From Lytechinus variegatus (lineage: Eukaryota > Echinodermata > Echinoidea > Temnopleuroida > Toxopneustidae), in assembly GCF_018143015.1 (NCBI RefSeq), contig NC_054740.1, positions 69,775,356-69,839,355 on the forward strand: a DNA stretch of 64,000 nt, written 5' to 3'. The translations under genes were made by a program, and so were the position numbers. Of the stretch, positions 36,900 to 49,119 are shown one piece after another (the first letter of the stretch is position 1; each line of letters starts with the position of its first letter). The notes under the pieces are model-generated. The model ran no database searches. It was not told where the DNA came from and saw only the letters and a list, made by a program, of their open reading frames with translations.

Positions 36900-38430
36900 T
36901 GATTTGGCAATCATCACTATTTTTATTCCCGTTTTTATTATTTCTGTTTTTATTATTCCTTTAATTGATTTTCGGCAAACTAGCCTAGGTCCGGAAGAAA
37001 TCATAATCGAGCTAGTCTAAAAGTAATTTCTCCTCTTTGATTTAGGACTTGATGATGGATCCCCTTTAACATTTTGGTTTAATTGTCTGGCAATATTTAT
37101 TAAAGCTCCATTCCGTTTTTTTTATAATTATTTGAAGAATTATACAAGTTTGATTCACTCAATTTATAAATAAAAAATGGACAACAAAAAATAGGCAAGA
37201 ATATGGGAATACAAAAAATTAACAAGGTGATGCCGAAGACATAATGGAGTGGAAAATTTGAGGGAGGGGGCAGGGCAGTTTTCTACTTCTGAAACACTAC
37301 ACTGAAATTTGTAATCACAGCTCCGGTATCGTTCGGGGATAATAAACATAAATGATCACACAAAATAGGAAAAGCATATATTTTGACGATATATGTTTTT
37401 TATTTAAACTTAGAATATAATATAGTCCCCTGAAAATGTGGGTTATATAATTATTATTTGCGCTGATTTAGGGGTCGGGCCCATACAGGTGGCAACTCCT
37501 AGCTACAATATTTTCACTGACTGTCAATCAATTAAAAATAGGAGCATTGTACTCATATCGAATTTCATGTGTTAAAATGAACTCGAATAATTTCGACAGT
37601 ATGAATATTAGAATTTAATCAAGATGTCAAAGGCTTTGTAATCGGATCGGCCTGCAAACTTGTCTTTTTTTATGTCACTTAAAAATTAACAATTTATCTT
37701 TCTGTTTTGTATAACGAAAAGGGGAGTCTTAGGTATGAATTATTTCTTAATTTAGTGTTGTTTTCTTTATATTATTATCATTATTATGACTATCATCATT
37801 GTCACTATAAATAATTATCATTTAAATCATTATTTTTATTATGATCATCATTATCATCAGGACGGCGAACATACTTTCTCTTTTCTTTTTTAACTAAAAA
37901 AGTTGAGGCGGTTTTTGCCCCCCCCCTCCTGGCGATGCCCTTGATAAGCACTATCATCTTTTTAATAGGGGGGGGGGCAAAGGATCTAAGCGTTATATAA
38001 ACTTTTTTATCAAACGAAAAATTGGGGGTATAATGAAAGTGCCAATACCCATACAATCGTACAAATTTCCTTCTATTTTCTCTTTTTTGTTTGAACTATT
38101 TAAAAAAAATGTAGAGGGTGATCGCCTTTCAACCCGTTGCGCCTGATCATCATTATCATAATATCTTGTACATATCTGAAGAAATGTGATTTATAGTTGT
38201 TTCCATCTTAACTTTCATCAGCGGCCGCAATGTCATTATTCTAAGTGAAATGATGTAGGCTTACTCTGAAATGATCATCTATTTAAATGCTGATTATTTT
38301 CCTCTTATTTTCGGAACTTTTCGATCTTCTTGGTAAAAACAATTTCACTTGATTTTAAATTTGCGGATTGACAATAATTGTCACATTAAAAAAAATATTT
38401 ACCTCCATTTCCCCCTCATTGGTTTAATCT
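36900..38430. other. Intergenic stretch upstream of MRPS14
   Basis: AT-rich. Contains a cat/att microsatellite (about 37770-37860) and a short G/C-run pair (ccccccctcctgg near 37920, taggggggggggc near 37968) that resembles a small hAT-type MITE. No exon recognised. Confidence 0.45.
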
Positions 38431-38815
38431 GACAATTATCCTGGCAAATGGTGGAAATTGTCAATAATCTTTTTTTCTCTTGTTATTCATCTCTTCCTCA
38501 CCCTTTATCACTGTTTTGTTCCAGATCCTGTTTGATGTTGCCTGCTCCATATCTTAATCCCTCTTGGCTTGAGGTCTTTCTTTGGCCTTACTCACACCTA
38601 CTCCCCTTTGTGTCTACCTACTCCTTTTCTTTCTTCCCCTTCATTAACCTGATTGGTCATCTCTTCTCACTAATGCCCCTTTTGTCTCCTTGTCTCTAGT
38701 GTTGTTGTTGGATGTTTGTGGTCTATTTCATGGTTGTTCCACTTTATATGTTTGTCATTTTGCCTCCGACGAAGATTCTGCTAGGATCGAAAGCTTAGGC
38801 CCCTTTTGACTCTCT
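38430..38815 (+). repeat. Possible Penelope-like element 3' end
   Basis: A pyrimidine-rich block ends in ccgacgaagattctgctagg followed by atcgaaagctta, a word pattern (gaagat...ctg..aggatcgaaa) often found near the 3' ends of Penelope-like retroelements. No reverse transcriptase frame is present. The assignment rests on this motif only. Confidence 0.3.
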
Positions 38816-39279
38816 AATAATCTTTTAGTTGTAAATGTACATGTTTATCAGTACTACCCCTCCCTTTATCACTCTCTTTGCCTCTCTCATCTCCGGGTCT
38901 CTCTCTCTCTCCCTCTCAATCTCTCTTTCATTCTCCGATGTATACCTTCTAAACTTTTATAAAGACGCCTGTCATGCATGTTTAAGATGGAGAGCCTATA
39001 GCTATAGCAAGATCAAGGACAAATATTGAAAATGAGGGAGAAAACAACCAGACTGCTAAGTGGATCTCATTGGCGGAGCAAAAAAAAGGGGAGAGAAGAA
39101 AAAAGAAGGAAAAGGGAAAAGAGAGGAATGAGGGGGGGGGCGAGTGAATAAAATAATGTGAGTGGAAGAGGTAAAAAATACCCCAAAAACTATCGTTCAT
39201 ATCACATTATATTGCATGTTGATGTTTGTGATACATATCTTGTTCAATATGCTGATACGGAGCTTAAAATTTCAAGTTT

Positions 39280-40420
39280 TTAAAATTATAATACAAAACA
39301 TATTTCAGCTCGGACATCGAGCTTTCATTATTTTCTTTGATTTAAAATTTGATTTCTGGGAAATCAATGAAAAATTGAAGTCATCTCTTTGATACTTACT
39401 CCAAAAATGTATTTAAAACAACAAGAGCTTAAATCATACTGTATAGTTTAATTGATTTACATAAAATTGCATAATTGGTAGGAAAAACTTTACAAACGAT
39501 TTAAAACGTTTTAAGAATTTTTTTATAAAAACCGTTTTTTATTACAACCCTTGATGAATTGTTAATAAAATATTAACTCATGCATCCTATTCATAATCAC
39601 AAAAGTGCTTTATAAGTCAAGTTTTCAAGCCTTGACATCAACAAATTTCGCACTCTCATTGGGCTTATTAATCAATAAATAAACAATAAAATTTTCGAGA
39701 ATTCTTGATAATTCAATAATTTTTTTATAATGGAATATTGACACATTTCATTTGGCGTTTAGGAAGAGAAATAGAAAGATGACCATTTTCATATGATGAC
39801 AAAATGTCCTTAGAATGTCCCAGTCCTAGGTTAAAATAATTCAAGAAATATCAGCTCTCGCTTCATTTTCGCATCATCTGTTACATGCATTCCATATCGA
39901 CTTTACAATTTTAATTTTCAGTGCTTGTAATAGAGCTTCAATGAACATTTTTCAGATCAGAATATCAAAATTTTTAATGTAGGAAGATACCTATATAATT
40001 ACCCATCTTCATGGTTTACAAAACATGAATAGAGTCCCGTTTTTAGGTCTACATGTAAGTCTCAATTTTTTTCCGCTCGCATTGTTTAATTATTCTGTTC
40101 ATGACTACAAAATTTGAATTTCCTTGTTTAGGTCGGAATGTCAAAAATTTTCAGCACGCGCTTCTCGCTTGCATTATTTGATTGATCTAATATGTATCGT
40201 CGTCATGGCTAACTGCAAACAGTCCCTAACAGGTCCCTTTTCGATCAGGCCAGAACGAATATTAAAAAATTACTATTTATTCATGAATTATTTAGCTACA
40301 TACGCATTTTGTTCAGGATCACAAATTACCCCAAAATGTTCATTTTTCAGGAAAATCTATATGAAACTTTTGAAAATTTTAGATTGAGCTTCGTGCTCGC
40401 AATAGTTTAAATAGGGCCTT
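39280..40420 (+). repeat. Degenerate array of ttcagctcgcgcttcgc-type units
   Basis: Units with tttcagctcg, cttctcgcttgcattattt and gcttcgtgctcgcaat words recur at roughly 110-bp spacing, as in the hAT elements of this window. They are strongly eroded and no hAT ends are visible. Confidence 0.5.
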
Positions 40421-40429
40421 TGTATATTC

Positions 40430-41970
40430 ATGTTGTTTTGTAAGAATGAAGTGACTGACTAACCCTTCAAAGAAACAAACAAAATTTAACTTTGAGCAGT
40501 CGATTGGGGAAAATGTTGGTGAAAAAATTCTGCCCCACCCCATTCCCCCTCTTGGCAAAAGCTGGATCCACTCCTGATAAACTGATACTTTTTTAAAAGA
40601 GAAACAATAAGATATCATAGGTGATTTCCATGTAAGAAATATATTTCTCTATGCACGATAAGATGGATTCAAACAATACTTTGTTTGTAATCTTGCGTTA
40701 TGTCACTCAATCCTTCACATCCAATAAAGCTCATAAAAACTTTTAAATTGCGCATGCATATCCTATATATACATCGAGAATGACAATAAGAATGAAATAA
40801 ATCTCAATCGGAAAATCATATCTTGGTAAAAAAAAATAATGTGAACAATTTTTTATTTTCCCTTTACATAATCACATGCATTAGATTAAAAAAACAGGCT
40901 GTTGAATCAATTTTAATTAAACTAGATTTTTTTAATAATGAATTTCAAATTTGAATAACAGACACTTCTTCTTCTCCTTGTTGTTCTTCCTCTGCTTTTA
41001 TCGGAGATCAGCATCAAAATGCAGTATGTCGTAATCCATCCATCCATCAGGTACATTGCATTTGAAGGTTACATAATCAAATCATTGAGGACAGGAGATA
41101 CGTTTCATCTGAATCTTATATAAAAATAGCATAATATGAAAAAGCATTTTGATATAAGATAAAAAAGATGGGTATACATGGAAATATAAATGTACATCCT
41201 AACACAAGGATAATGAGGGATTTTATTGAAAATGTAGTACAATAGTCCCAATGACATGATGCATTTGTAAACAAAAAAGAGGAAATACCCTAACAATACA
41301 TTTATGAAAATAAAAAACCAATTATACATAAAACTTATATCAATATATGTTGTTCATTCTTTCCAAATTGCACAATTATAAGGGGGAATGAATATATATT
41401 TTACTTTCAATTTTGCATTATTTCCTGATTGTGTTAACTTTCATTCCCTGATAAACTATTTTTAAAACATCATTAGCTGAGATGTTTATTAGATTATGAC
41501 TTACCAAAAACCACCTTTGAAATGAGTAAACTCTGTTCAGCTAGTTGTTTCCAAAGTTGATGCTTAAAACTTGTAGTCACTGAGGTCATTACCTTAATTG
41601 CATGATCTTTGAAAACACATGCAATTATGATAACAAAATTAGTGATCAAGTACAGTTACCAGCAGGTAATCCATAATGAAGATGTGAGGTGCTAAAATGT
41701 GGCTACTCATTAGACCTGTGCCATTTCCATCATCAATCTATGCAAGCATTGTTGTCACAGTCATATTAAGGTCAAAGCACATGTTAACACATTTTGAATA
41801 CTACACGGACATACACTAGGAGTGAATAAAATTACAGTACTGTCAGGAGGCCCTGAACTTCTAACTAGATGAACGATCCCCATAAAACATACATAGCTGG
41901 GTTACATGCAGCAATAAATATGCAGTCACTGATAAATATATTATTATTATTTCAATTTATGCTCTATATT
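40430..41970. other. Intergenic stretch, nothing recognised
   Basis: AT-rich, no convincing exon. A pyrimidine-rich word at 40965-41000 followed by an open frame to a gt at 41050 was considered as an exon and not accepted. Confidence 0.4.
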
Positions 41971-41974
41971 ATAC

Positions 41975-42105
41975 TGTTTTTCTGTTTTAGGAAGTAAGAA
42001 TGCCCTATAAAATTGTACTTGATTTGCATTGCTTTATATTACTTTGTATTATGTTTTGAATGGAAATGAAATAAAAGAATTGAAATTGAAAAAATTGAAA
42101 ATATA
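41975..42105 (+). mobile_element. LINE 3' end fragment
   Basis: Ends in atggaaatgaaataaaagaa followed by ttgaaattgaaaaaattgaa, the gaattgaa-repeat tail usual for RTE- or I-like non-LTR retrotransposons of invertebrates. No upstream coding part is present, so it is a severely 5'-truncated copy. Confidence 0.55.
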
Positions 42106-42109
42106 TTTG

Positions 42110-43650
42110 TACAAGTATGATGTAGATCTGGCACCATTACTGCTATTGAGGACATAGACCAAAGCACTCTGTGTCATCATTCCTTCTGTTTGTATTAACT
42201 AGAATGTAGATTGATTCACCTGCTGTCTTGAGAGGTAGATCTAAGCTCTTTTATTAGATTTTAGCCTCTTAATATCGATTAATTAGAATCAATCTTGGCC
42301 TAGACTAGGTCTACATCTACTGAAGATATTCACCAACATTAGACCCTAGTCCAGATTGAGTAAATAGACTTGAGTACTGTCTGCAGTTCAGTTGTTAGAT
42401 TACAATTTTAATCTAACTTGAGCACTGCATGCAGTGCTCAAGTCTTATTACTAACCTGACTACTTAGGCCTAACGTTAGATCTGTTTTCTATAAAAAAAT
42501 CTAATTCTAAAATTGTTAACACATTTGCCTTATAAAATATAACAAAAACAGGGTCTACAGTATAATATAGGGATACTTTCCTCTCTGAAGAGATATTTCC
42601 ATCTACATATTAGTAGATTTAAGATTAAGACTCACAACTTAGAACTAGGCTAGACTAAAGTCTAAAGTTAAAAAGTGCCTTCACCCTTTGGTGGCGCCAT
42701 CCCTGCAATTAACCGCCTACGGCCTATAGGGTGGGCTAAGGTTTCCGCCGCCGAAAGCTCCGGCGGCACAGGTCCTTATCTTTGGCTAGGGTCTTATGAA
42801 GGGTAGTCCCATATGCTAAATTCTATGAACTGTTTTTGGTAGAAATTAAATCAATTTCCCCCAAAATAACATGAAATAATTTGTTAAAAGATCATTCAAC
42901 CTTGACAATCACAGTAAAACACTATTTTCAACACGTTGAGGTAATTTGTGCAAAACATGATTACACAAAAATTGAAAAAATGCAATTTTTCTCTCTAACC
43001 AAACACTTTATTCGACATTATTTTGGAAGCCGATTTATGCAAAATAACACGAGATGTATCTCCAAAAAGGCAACTTTATTTCTTAAAATACTCACATTGG
43101 CGTCTAGAAAATATATCCACGAGTGGAAAGTAACGAGGTATTTAATCACTAAATGTGAGAAAACGTGTAGTTTATTGATATTTCCGGGGGTATGCACCCA
43201 GCAGAAGATCACAAGCGCAGAAAATATGCCAGAGGGAACTAATTGGGGCTCCATGAAATATCGGACCAATCAGAACACACTTCCGGTTTCGCCACTCTGT
43301 CTATTGATAACTCTGGGTATATCTATGTGGATGCAAGAATAAGTGCGCGCGTCATACGTAAATAAAATTGCCCTTGCTTCTATAGTTCATTTGAATATAT
43401 TTAAATTCATAACTGGGGATGAAATCATAAAGTTATATATTTAACTCTATGGATGAAATCAGCTTCGATGGCAACCACGTAAAAAATGAGGCTAAACGAG
43501 CAGGGTATCGGTATCAGAGAAATCCCGGGGAGAAATCTAAAAAAAATGTTTGGCTTATCCTAAACTAATCCCAATCATGCATGCATCAAAATAACCAAGG
43601 GCAAAATAATATGAAGCTGTAGAAGCAACTCATCGCTAAAGAGAAAGTTT
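42110..43650. other. Stretch without an accepted gene
   Basis: Holds the longest single open frame outside the genes (about 42881-43342, 153 codons). It has no familiar domain, no ATG at its start and average AT-rich composition, so it is not called. The last part (43232-43316) matches the MRPS14 upstream region. A perfect 22-bp palindrome-like word, gagcactgcatgcagtgctc, lies near 42420. Confidence 0.45.
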
Positions 43651-43655
43651 TACAT

Positions 43656-44029
43656 CCCTTTCATAAACCTATCCTCCAATTAGCCGCCTAAGAGTAATGC
43701 GGATAATTCAATAAAATTGCGTTCATAACTCCGAAAATAATCTGCACTATTTTTACGAGCGCCAGTCCTGAAAAAGGAGGATAATCGTCATGGCAACCAC
43801 ACACACCCCCTCCGATGCGGTTGCGTTGGAAAAGGGTGACCTTGTGACCGCTCCATGGCAATTATTCGCATTACTTTCGAAATGCGTTCATAAACTCAAC
43901 ATCTGGTCCCGATGCTGCTATTATGCGGATAATTGCAGCATCAAATAATGCGGATAACTCTGGTCCTCCTCCGATTTTACGACCAAATTATGCTGCTATT
44001 ATAGCCGCATAATTGGGTTTATGAAAGGG
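43656..44029. mobile_element. MITE with ccctttcataaacc ends
   Basis: ccctttcataaacc at the left and gggtttatgaaaggg at the right are inverted. Inside are atgcggataa words on both strands (aagagtaatgcggataatt, gctattatagccgcataat). About 375 bp, non-coding. The family may be Harbinger-like; not fixed. Confidence 0.7.
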
Positions 44030-44052
44030 GTATTAGTTACAGAGTGATTGAC

Positions 44053-44219
44053 TCCAGGGGAGTGTTTCATCAACATTTTCATCCGACAAGTTGTCAGATC
44101 TGACAGCTTTCTCTGATGTTGATTGGCTGAGGGGTACTGTTACTATGGTTACTGTCGGATAAAATGGGACTTGTCAGATAAAACGCCCGACAAGTCCTTT
44201 TACGAACCCCCCCCCCCCT
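44053..44219 (+). mobile_element. MITE, cagggg ends, ttgtcagatctgaca family
   Basis: ccagggg at the left and cccctgg at the right, with paired blocks ccgacaagttgtcag and tgtcagataaaacgcccgac. A gttgattggctgagg word sits in the middle. No matching 8-bp duplication was seen, although the ends look hAT-like. Confidence 0.65.
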
Positions 44220-44395
44220 GGAAGTCTTCCTACTTCTGTAAACTCGGCATTCACTTCAGACTCTTTCAAAACTAGACTGGACAAATACTGGTCCTCCATA
44301 CACCACATTCTTTCATAAATGTCCACCCTCCACACACGTTAGTCAGCTATAGTTGTTTTAACCAGTAAAAGTAATCTCGAAGGAATGATCGGAAG

Positions 44396-44575
44396 CACCT
44401 GGGGACATTGTTTTATGAAAGTTGTCAGCACTGACAAGTTGTCTTTCTCCGACAGTTACCTAGTAACAGTCAGAGGCCAGTGCCTTTCAGCCAATCAAAA
44501 CCAAGGATTTCACTGAAATTGTCAGCACTGACAATTTAGTCAGTGTTGGCAACTTTCATGAAATACCCACCAGGT
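44396..44575. mobile_element. MITE, related family, second copy
   Basis: acctggggac at the left and ccaccaggt at the right, with gaaagttgtcagcactgac and gttggcaactttcatgaaa inverted. A cagccaatcaaaaccaagga word matches the reverse complement of the neighbour at 44053. Confidence 0.6.
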
Positions 44576-44929
44576 GGGTATTTCATGAAACTGAAAGGGT
44601 CTTTGGTAGAAGCGCTCTATCATGTGTAGAACGCGATATCTGTTTCACGAAGCCAATTTAGGGGGGTAGAAAGAATTAGAAAGACATGCAGCTCCAGACA
44701 TTATGCATGATGTTCTTTGCCCACCGCCTGCCACCGTCGGCATCTGCATTCATAGAAAAAAATGCATTTACCGCAAGCCACCATATAGGGCGGTGTGAAT
44801 GCAGGAATAAATTAATGGGTAATTTTAGCCTAAAAATGTTCTCGTAATTTAATGGGGATTATTGTGATCGAGGCGGTTTGAAACCACCTACTGGTAAAGT
44901 AAACGAAATGTGCACAAATTGCCGATTCT

Positions 44930-45056
44930 GCATCGGCTCGCGGTTCAGAACCTACTACTTGGTGCAAATTGCCGGTTCTGAACCGCGAGCCGATGCAAGT
45001 TACTCGCGTTTACACGCTATGAAAAAGCCGATGCTGCATCGGCTCGCGGTTCAGAA
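44930..45056. repeat. Perfect 23-bp hairpin plus a third direct copy
   Basis: gcatcggctcgcggttcaga (44930-44949, arm to 44952) is exactly reverse-complemented at 44974-44996 across a 21-base loop. A third copy in direct orientation lies at 45036-45056. Caaattgccg words are also repeated beside the arms. GC-rich in an AT-rich region. It may be part of a foldback MITE or be transcribed as a hairpin; no Pol III box or coding frame was found. Confidence 0.85.
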
Positions 45057-45117
45057 AGTGAGCAGTAAACATCAATCAGAAAGTAAGTCATGTTTAAAAT
45101 AGGTCTAAAAACTAAAT

Positions 45118-45386
45118 GGGGGATGGGCAGAAATCCAAGGGGGACAGGGGGACGTGTCCCCCCTACTCAAAATAGTAGGAGGGACACACTATCAAATGTC
45201 CCCCTACTATTTTTGGTCGAAATGAAACATATATTTTGGGACGAGATGACTTTTTTTTGCTTGTCAAATTTAAAATTCATTTTCGTCGAAATGACTTCAA
45301 ATTTTCGATGATAACCATTTTTTTTGCTTGTCAAATTTTCCAGCCCCTTGTCCCCTTTACCCTTTGGGAGAGATTTCCGCCCCTGA
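45118..45386. mobile_element. hAT-like MITE, gggcagaaatcc / gatttccgcccc ends
   Basis: Inverted ends gggcagaaatcc and gatttccgcccc. Next to the left end is an inverted pair, cctactcaaaatagtagg, followed by ccccctactattttt, then T tracts and gcttgtcaaattt twice. Related to 4590-4900. Non-coding. Confidence 0.6.
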
Positions 45387-46463
45387 ATAGAGGTTCAAAC
45401 TTCTGAAGATTTTCATGGCGAAGAAGATCTGAGCCGTCACGGTATTCACTTGGGCATATTATGTTTGTCAGGAAAAGGACTTCCCAAACTCTACATTCCG
45501 ACCCGCGTTTCGACAAGTGTGTTCTTGGCAGTTTTCAAAAGATGGATCAATATCAGCAGACATGGGAAAGTCTCAAAAACTATAAAAATAGAATTGAGTT
45601 TTACCTGTTTCATGATAATTGCCAATAAACCGACTGTTTATGAAAATCTTCATGAAAATCTGAAATATGAAAATCTTCATCTTCTGTAATTTAGAATTTG
45701 CGCCCTCTCCAGGTAATATATATTTTTCTAAACTTATTTTTCTAAACCTGGTCACGTCTTTCGGATGGTGGCGTTAAAGGTCGGTCCCAGACGTAAATAA
45801 TCATATCTAATTGATACACGTCCGACAAAACTCAAATACACACACACACACACTTAAATCAATTCCTTTGCACATTTTCTCTTTTTCACTAAATCTTAGA
45901 AATAACTGATTGCATATCGAAAATTTTGAATTTTAATCCTATTCTTAAAAGTCCCACTCTCCATATGCATACTTGAAAATTGGTTCAAATTATTTAATTC
46001 TACAGTTTACCCCAAAACATCAGATATTTAAATAATAAACTTCTGCACTTGTGTTGTATGATTATTCTTTTACCATTGCATATTTATTTTGCTTCACTCC
46101 TTAAGTCTCTCTGAAATCAATTGGGTTTCAGGCAGATTTGACGCCATCATGTTATGACACTAGGTCCATGATAGAGACGGAAAATATAGTTTTCTCAAAC
46201 TCTGCGTCTTTATGTATTTGGAGCCATTTCCGATGGACGAATTTTATGCAATGAATACATGGAAATTCCGCACGGGGGGGGGGGAGCGGAGCATTTTTAA
46301 GGGGGCTGAATATTAAACAAAATTACGATTAGATTATCATTTCACGTCTTACAAAGTTTTCTGAAAAAAGGGTTATGATTTTTTTTTTCATGTCTGTTAA
46401 AAAAGAAAGAAGCGAACTTGCAAAGACCAAGTATATTTCGGCGAAATTTTGTTCCTCGATAAG

Positions 46464-48123
46464 TTAGACGGGAGTTGTTGTTTTTACAACAAAAGTTTCC
46501 GGTTGCGTACGAGCGATCATTCCTAGCGGTTGTTGTGGATAGTGTACAGATGTAGCAGTTACTACAGGCGTTGCCGACGAGTTGCCCGTGTCATCACCGT
46601 GACAGCAACACCCCTGGCAACATTTCAATCCTCTGCAGCAATACACCGAAGCAACGATAGCGACGATGCCTTCGATGAGGAGAAGGACAGCGCCGACGGC
46701 GTGGAGGATGATGGCGACGTCGAAAGTATCCAAGTAGCAGAATGTATAGAAGCAGACTGACTCGTAGGAGAACACGCCCGCCGCCAAGCCCTCAGTGACC
46801 ACGCCCCCAAACCCGCTGACGGAGGACAAAACTGACATGACAAGATATGCAATGATGACGCAGTTGCGTCGGGATTTCGTCGTGATTCCGATTATACCCG
46901 AAGGAATGACGGAGAAGAATCCGATGCCAATTGGTAAACCTTCGTTCGGGTAGCCCATGTGACCGTAAACGTAGGTGAGAACGTTGACGACGACGATGAC
47001 GATACCGAGAATAAGCTGGATGATGCCGGTAGTACGACCTTTAGAAAGAAAAAGGCAAGAGAACAATCGTGGTCGTACAAGGAATCGTTATTGGCCCAAA
47101 TTCTCAAAGGGTGGCTAACTTATCCCGGCCTAGGTTAGCCGATCGAGCTTCGAGAAATGCAAAATTTAGCCCGGTTGGCCAAAACGCGATTTAGCCCATG
47201 GGCTAACAATAAGTTAGCCACCCTTCGAGAAATCGGGCTATTATGGCTACTTATATAGAGACAATCAGTGGCGTAAATAAGTCAAAAATTTCGAGGGGCT
47301 CTTAATGGCACGCGTGGCCACATTTCTATAAAGTCATGAGAGAGCGAAGCAGGCATTTAAAAAAAATTGACCTTTTTAGAATAAATATCTAATGTTGTAT
47401 TAGAATTCGATCTCATATTCAGGAAACAACATCTTATATAATGGTGGAGGTGTCGTGGTCTAGTGGTTAACACCCTCGTCTTTCAATCTGAAGGACGTGG
47501 GTTTGATTCCAAGCCATGAAATATACCCACTGTGCTGCACTCAACCCAGGTGAGGTGAATGGGTACCGGCAGGAAGTAATTCCTCAAAAAGCTGTGCGCA
47601 CCGGAATTGGTAGGTCAGCTTAGCTGGGGTAATATAGGAGCGCCTTTTTATAATGACCCTAAGCCCCCCCCCCCCACCATTTTCATGTCAGTGGTTTAAT
47701 CTACAAGTTTCTGATATTCACATATCTTACGACAGAAAATGTGACGTTATTATGACCGACAGAGCAGATGTGGTTAGTCAACGGCATATCGTTAAACGAA
47801 AGTCGAAATTGTGACGTATGCAGTCATTAATGATCTTAATTGCAACTCAATCTACAAGCCCCATTATGTTGTATTTTTTTGATAATAATGTTCTACTATA
47901 TAGGCCTACTATCTTCAAACAAAATTTGAACATGATTGAATTATTGAAACCCCGTTGCCATGGTTACCATATACTGGATCAGCTCACCTGCTCTGATGTT
48001 GTATGTTTCTGAGTATCCACTACAACATCCTTGATGTGGTTGAGGTTGCACATAGATATATTGTTGAGTTGCTTGTTGTGGTTGTGTTGGATTTGGTACT
48101 TGTAGTGCTGGCTGCTGCTGCAT
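46464..48123 (-). CDS. MS4A/CD20-like four-helix membrane protein
   Basis: Two coding exons on the minus strand, 48123-47988 and 47038-46464, joined by a phase-1 GT-AG intron, give 236 aa. Residues 1-45 are a Gln/Pro-rich cytoplasmic tail (MQQQPALQVPNPTQPQQATQ). Four hydrophobic helices follow: about 50-70, 81-98, 104-130 and 152-178. The opening RTTGIIQLILGIV and the short GYPNEGLPIGIGFF loop before helix 2 are the hallmarks of the CD20-like (MS4A/TMEM176) family. Helix 4 ends in a Cys-rich patch (CCRGLKCCQGCCC, about 179-191) that could be palmitoylated. The tail is Thr/Val/Pro-rich and ends KTTTPV. Vertebrate members split helices over several exons; here one exon carries all four. Family roles include calcium signalling and chemosensation, but the role here is unknown. 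A MITE sits 50 bp from the acceptor, and a SINE is in the intron. Confidence 0.88.
47091..47241. mobile_element. MITE with gggtggctaactta ends, TTA duplication
   Basis: ttctcaaagggtggctaact at the left is inverted at the right as agttagccacccttcgagaa, with tta on both outer sides. The centre has paired ttagccc words. A length of about 150 bp and a 3-bp TTA site suit a Harbinger-type MITE. It lies in the intron of the MS4A-like gene, about 50 bp from the acceptor. Confidence 0.7.
47443..47632 (+). mobile_element. tRNA-derived SINE, antisense to the MS4A-like gene
   Basis: Head ggtggaggtgtcgtggtcta, A-box-like tggtctagtgg (47456-47466) and B box ggtttgattcc (47510-47520). The body holds tgctgcactcaacccaggtg and tgggtaccggcagg. 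It shows the tRNA-like part better than the other copies. Confidence 0.8.
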
Positions 48124-48129
48124 CTTTAT

Positions 48130-49110
48130 TTTCTATTATTTTTTTCACATTGAAAATATGATAACCTAGACTAGATCTACTATCCTATGGTTTTTGTAAG
48201 TTGAATTTACTTTTCTTCCTGATAAATTTACGACTATAAGCCTATATCAATACTGGAATATGGGCCTATTATAGACCTACATTGGTATTCTGTTTTGTCA
48301 AAATAACGTTGTCAACATCATCGATCCTTAGCGCAGCGTGTGATTTCAGAAACATGACGTCACAATGAGTTTACGACTGAAGCAGTACGCATGCGTTTTG
48401 CCAGCTGCCGATAAAATGACGCAATACGTCACGATAAGCCGAATATTTTGTCAAAGTTCCCGTAGCATCGCGATAAGTTTGACTTAACTCTATTTGATAA
48501 GTTATGTATCGTCAAGGAAACCTGGTGATGACCACAATAATGTCATCATTGTTATTTCAGGGGAACAGGAAAATTAATACACGCATTTCACTCACTTAGG
48601 CCTATCTCGAGCTAACAATTTTTGTTTATATTCAGACCATGATTTCAGACCTAATTTTCGCAATCATGATAAGTATCCGTTTCCCCACAGTAAATGAATG
48701 ATGCGACACGCGAGCTGCCATTCATTCAAACTTTTTTGCTCACAATAGCTGGCCACTGCATTCAATTGGTTTGTGCCTGTTTATGTGAATTTTATCTTAT
48801 CTAGTGTTATTATTATGTAACTGTCACGTTTGTAATTGACCAATGATTTCGAAGTATTTCGTTTGTTTTTATCATTATTGTGAACTTTTAATCATTTTTA
48901 TTATAAATAGTTCACGTTCAATTTTTTTTATTCAAAACCCAAAGCATCACATTATAATCAAAATAGGTATACATACAACGTAAATGAGTACATAAACATA
49001 TATCAATTAGATTACAGCATAGACGAATTGGTTTTAGGACCCCTTTAAAAGCAAAGCTTGTCTCGTGAGGTCTATGTCAAATTCTTTTGGATGAGCAATT
49101 CTTAAGAACA
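48130..49110. other. Upstream region of the MS4A-like gene
   Basis: No exon recognised. Around 48340-48480 the sequence is richer in CpG (acatgacgtcacaatg, gatgcgcaatacgtcac-type words, CRE-like tgacgtca at 48355), which could be the promoter region of the minus-strand gene. This is a positional guess. Confidence 0.3.
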
Positions 49111-49119
49111 TCATCCATT

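Noticed and set aside
42881-43342. 153-codon open frame, plus strand
   Set aside because: It starts without an ATG, shows no domain, helix or repeat pattern that I recognise, and its end overlaps the block shared with the MRPS14 upstream region. Chance open frames of this size are expected in 64 kb.
45331-45516. Minus-strand frame with EYRDGSDLLRHENLQKFEPLF
   Set aside because: It looks somewhat protein-like but ends in the hAT-like MITE at 45118-45386 and has no splice sites or neighbours; perhaps an old retroelement remnant.
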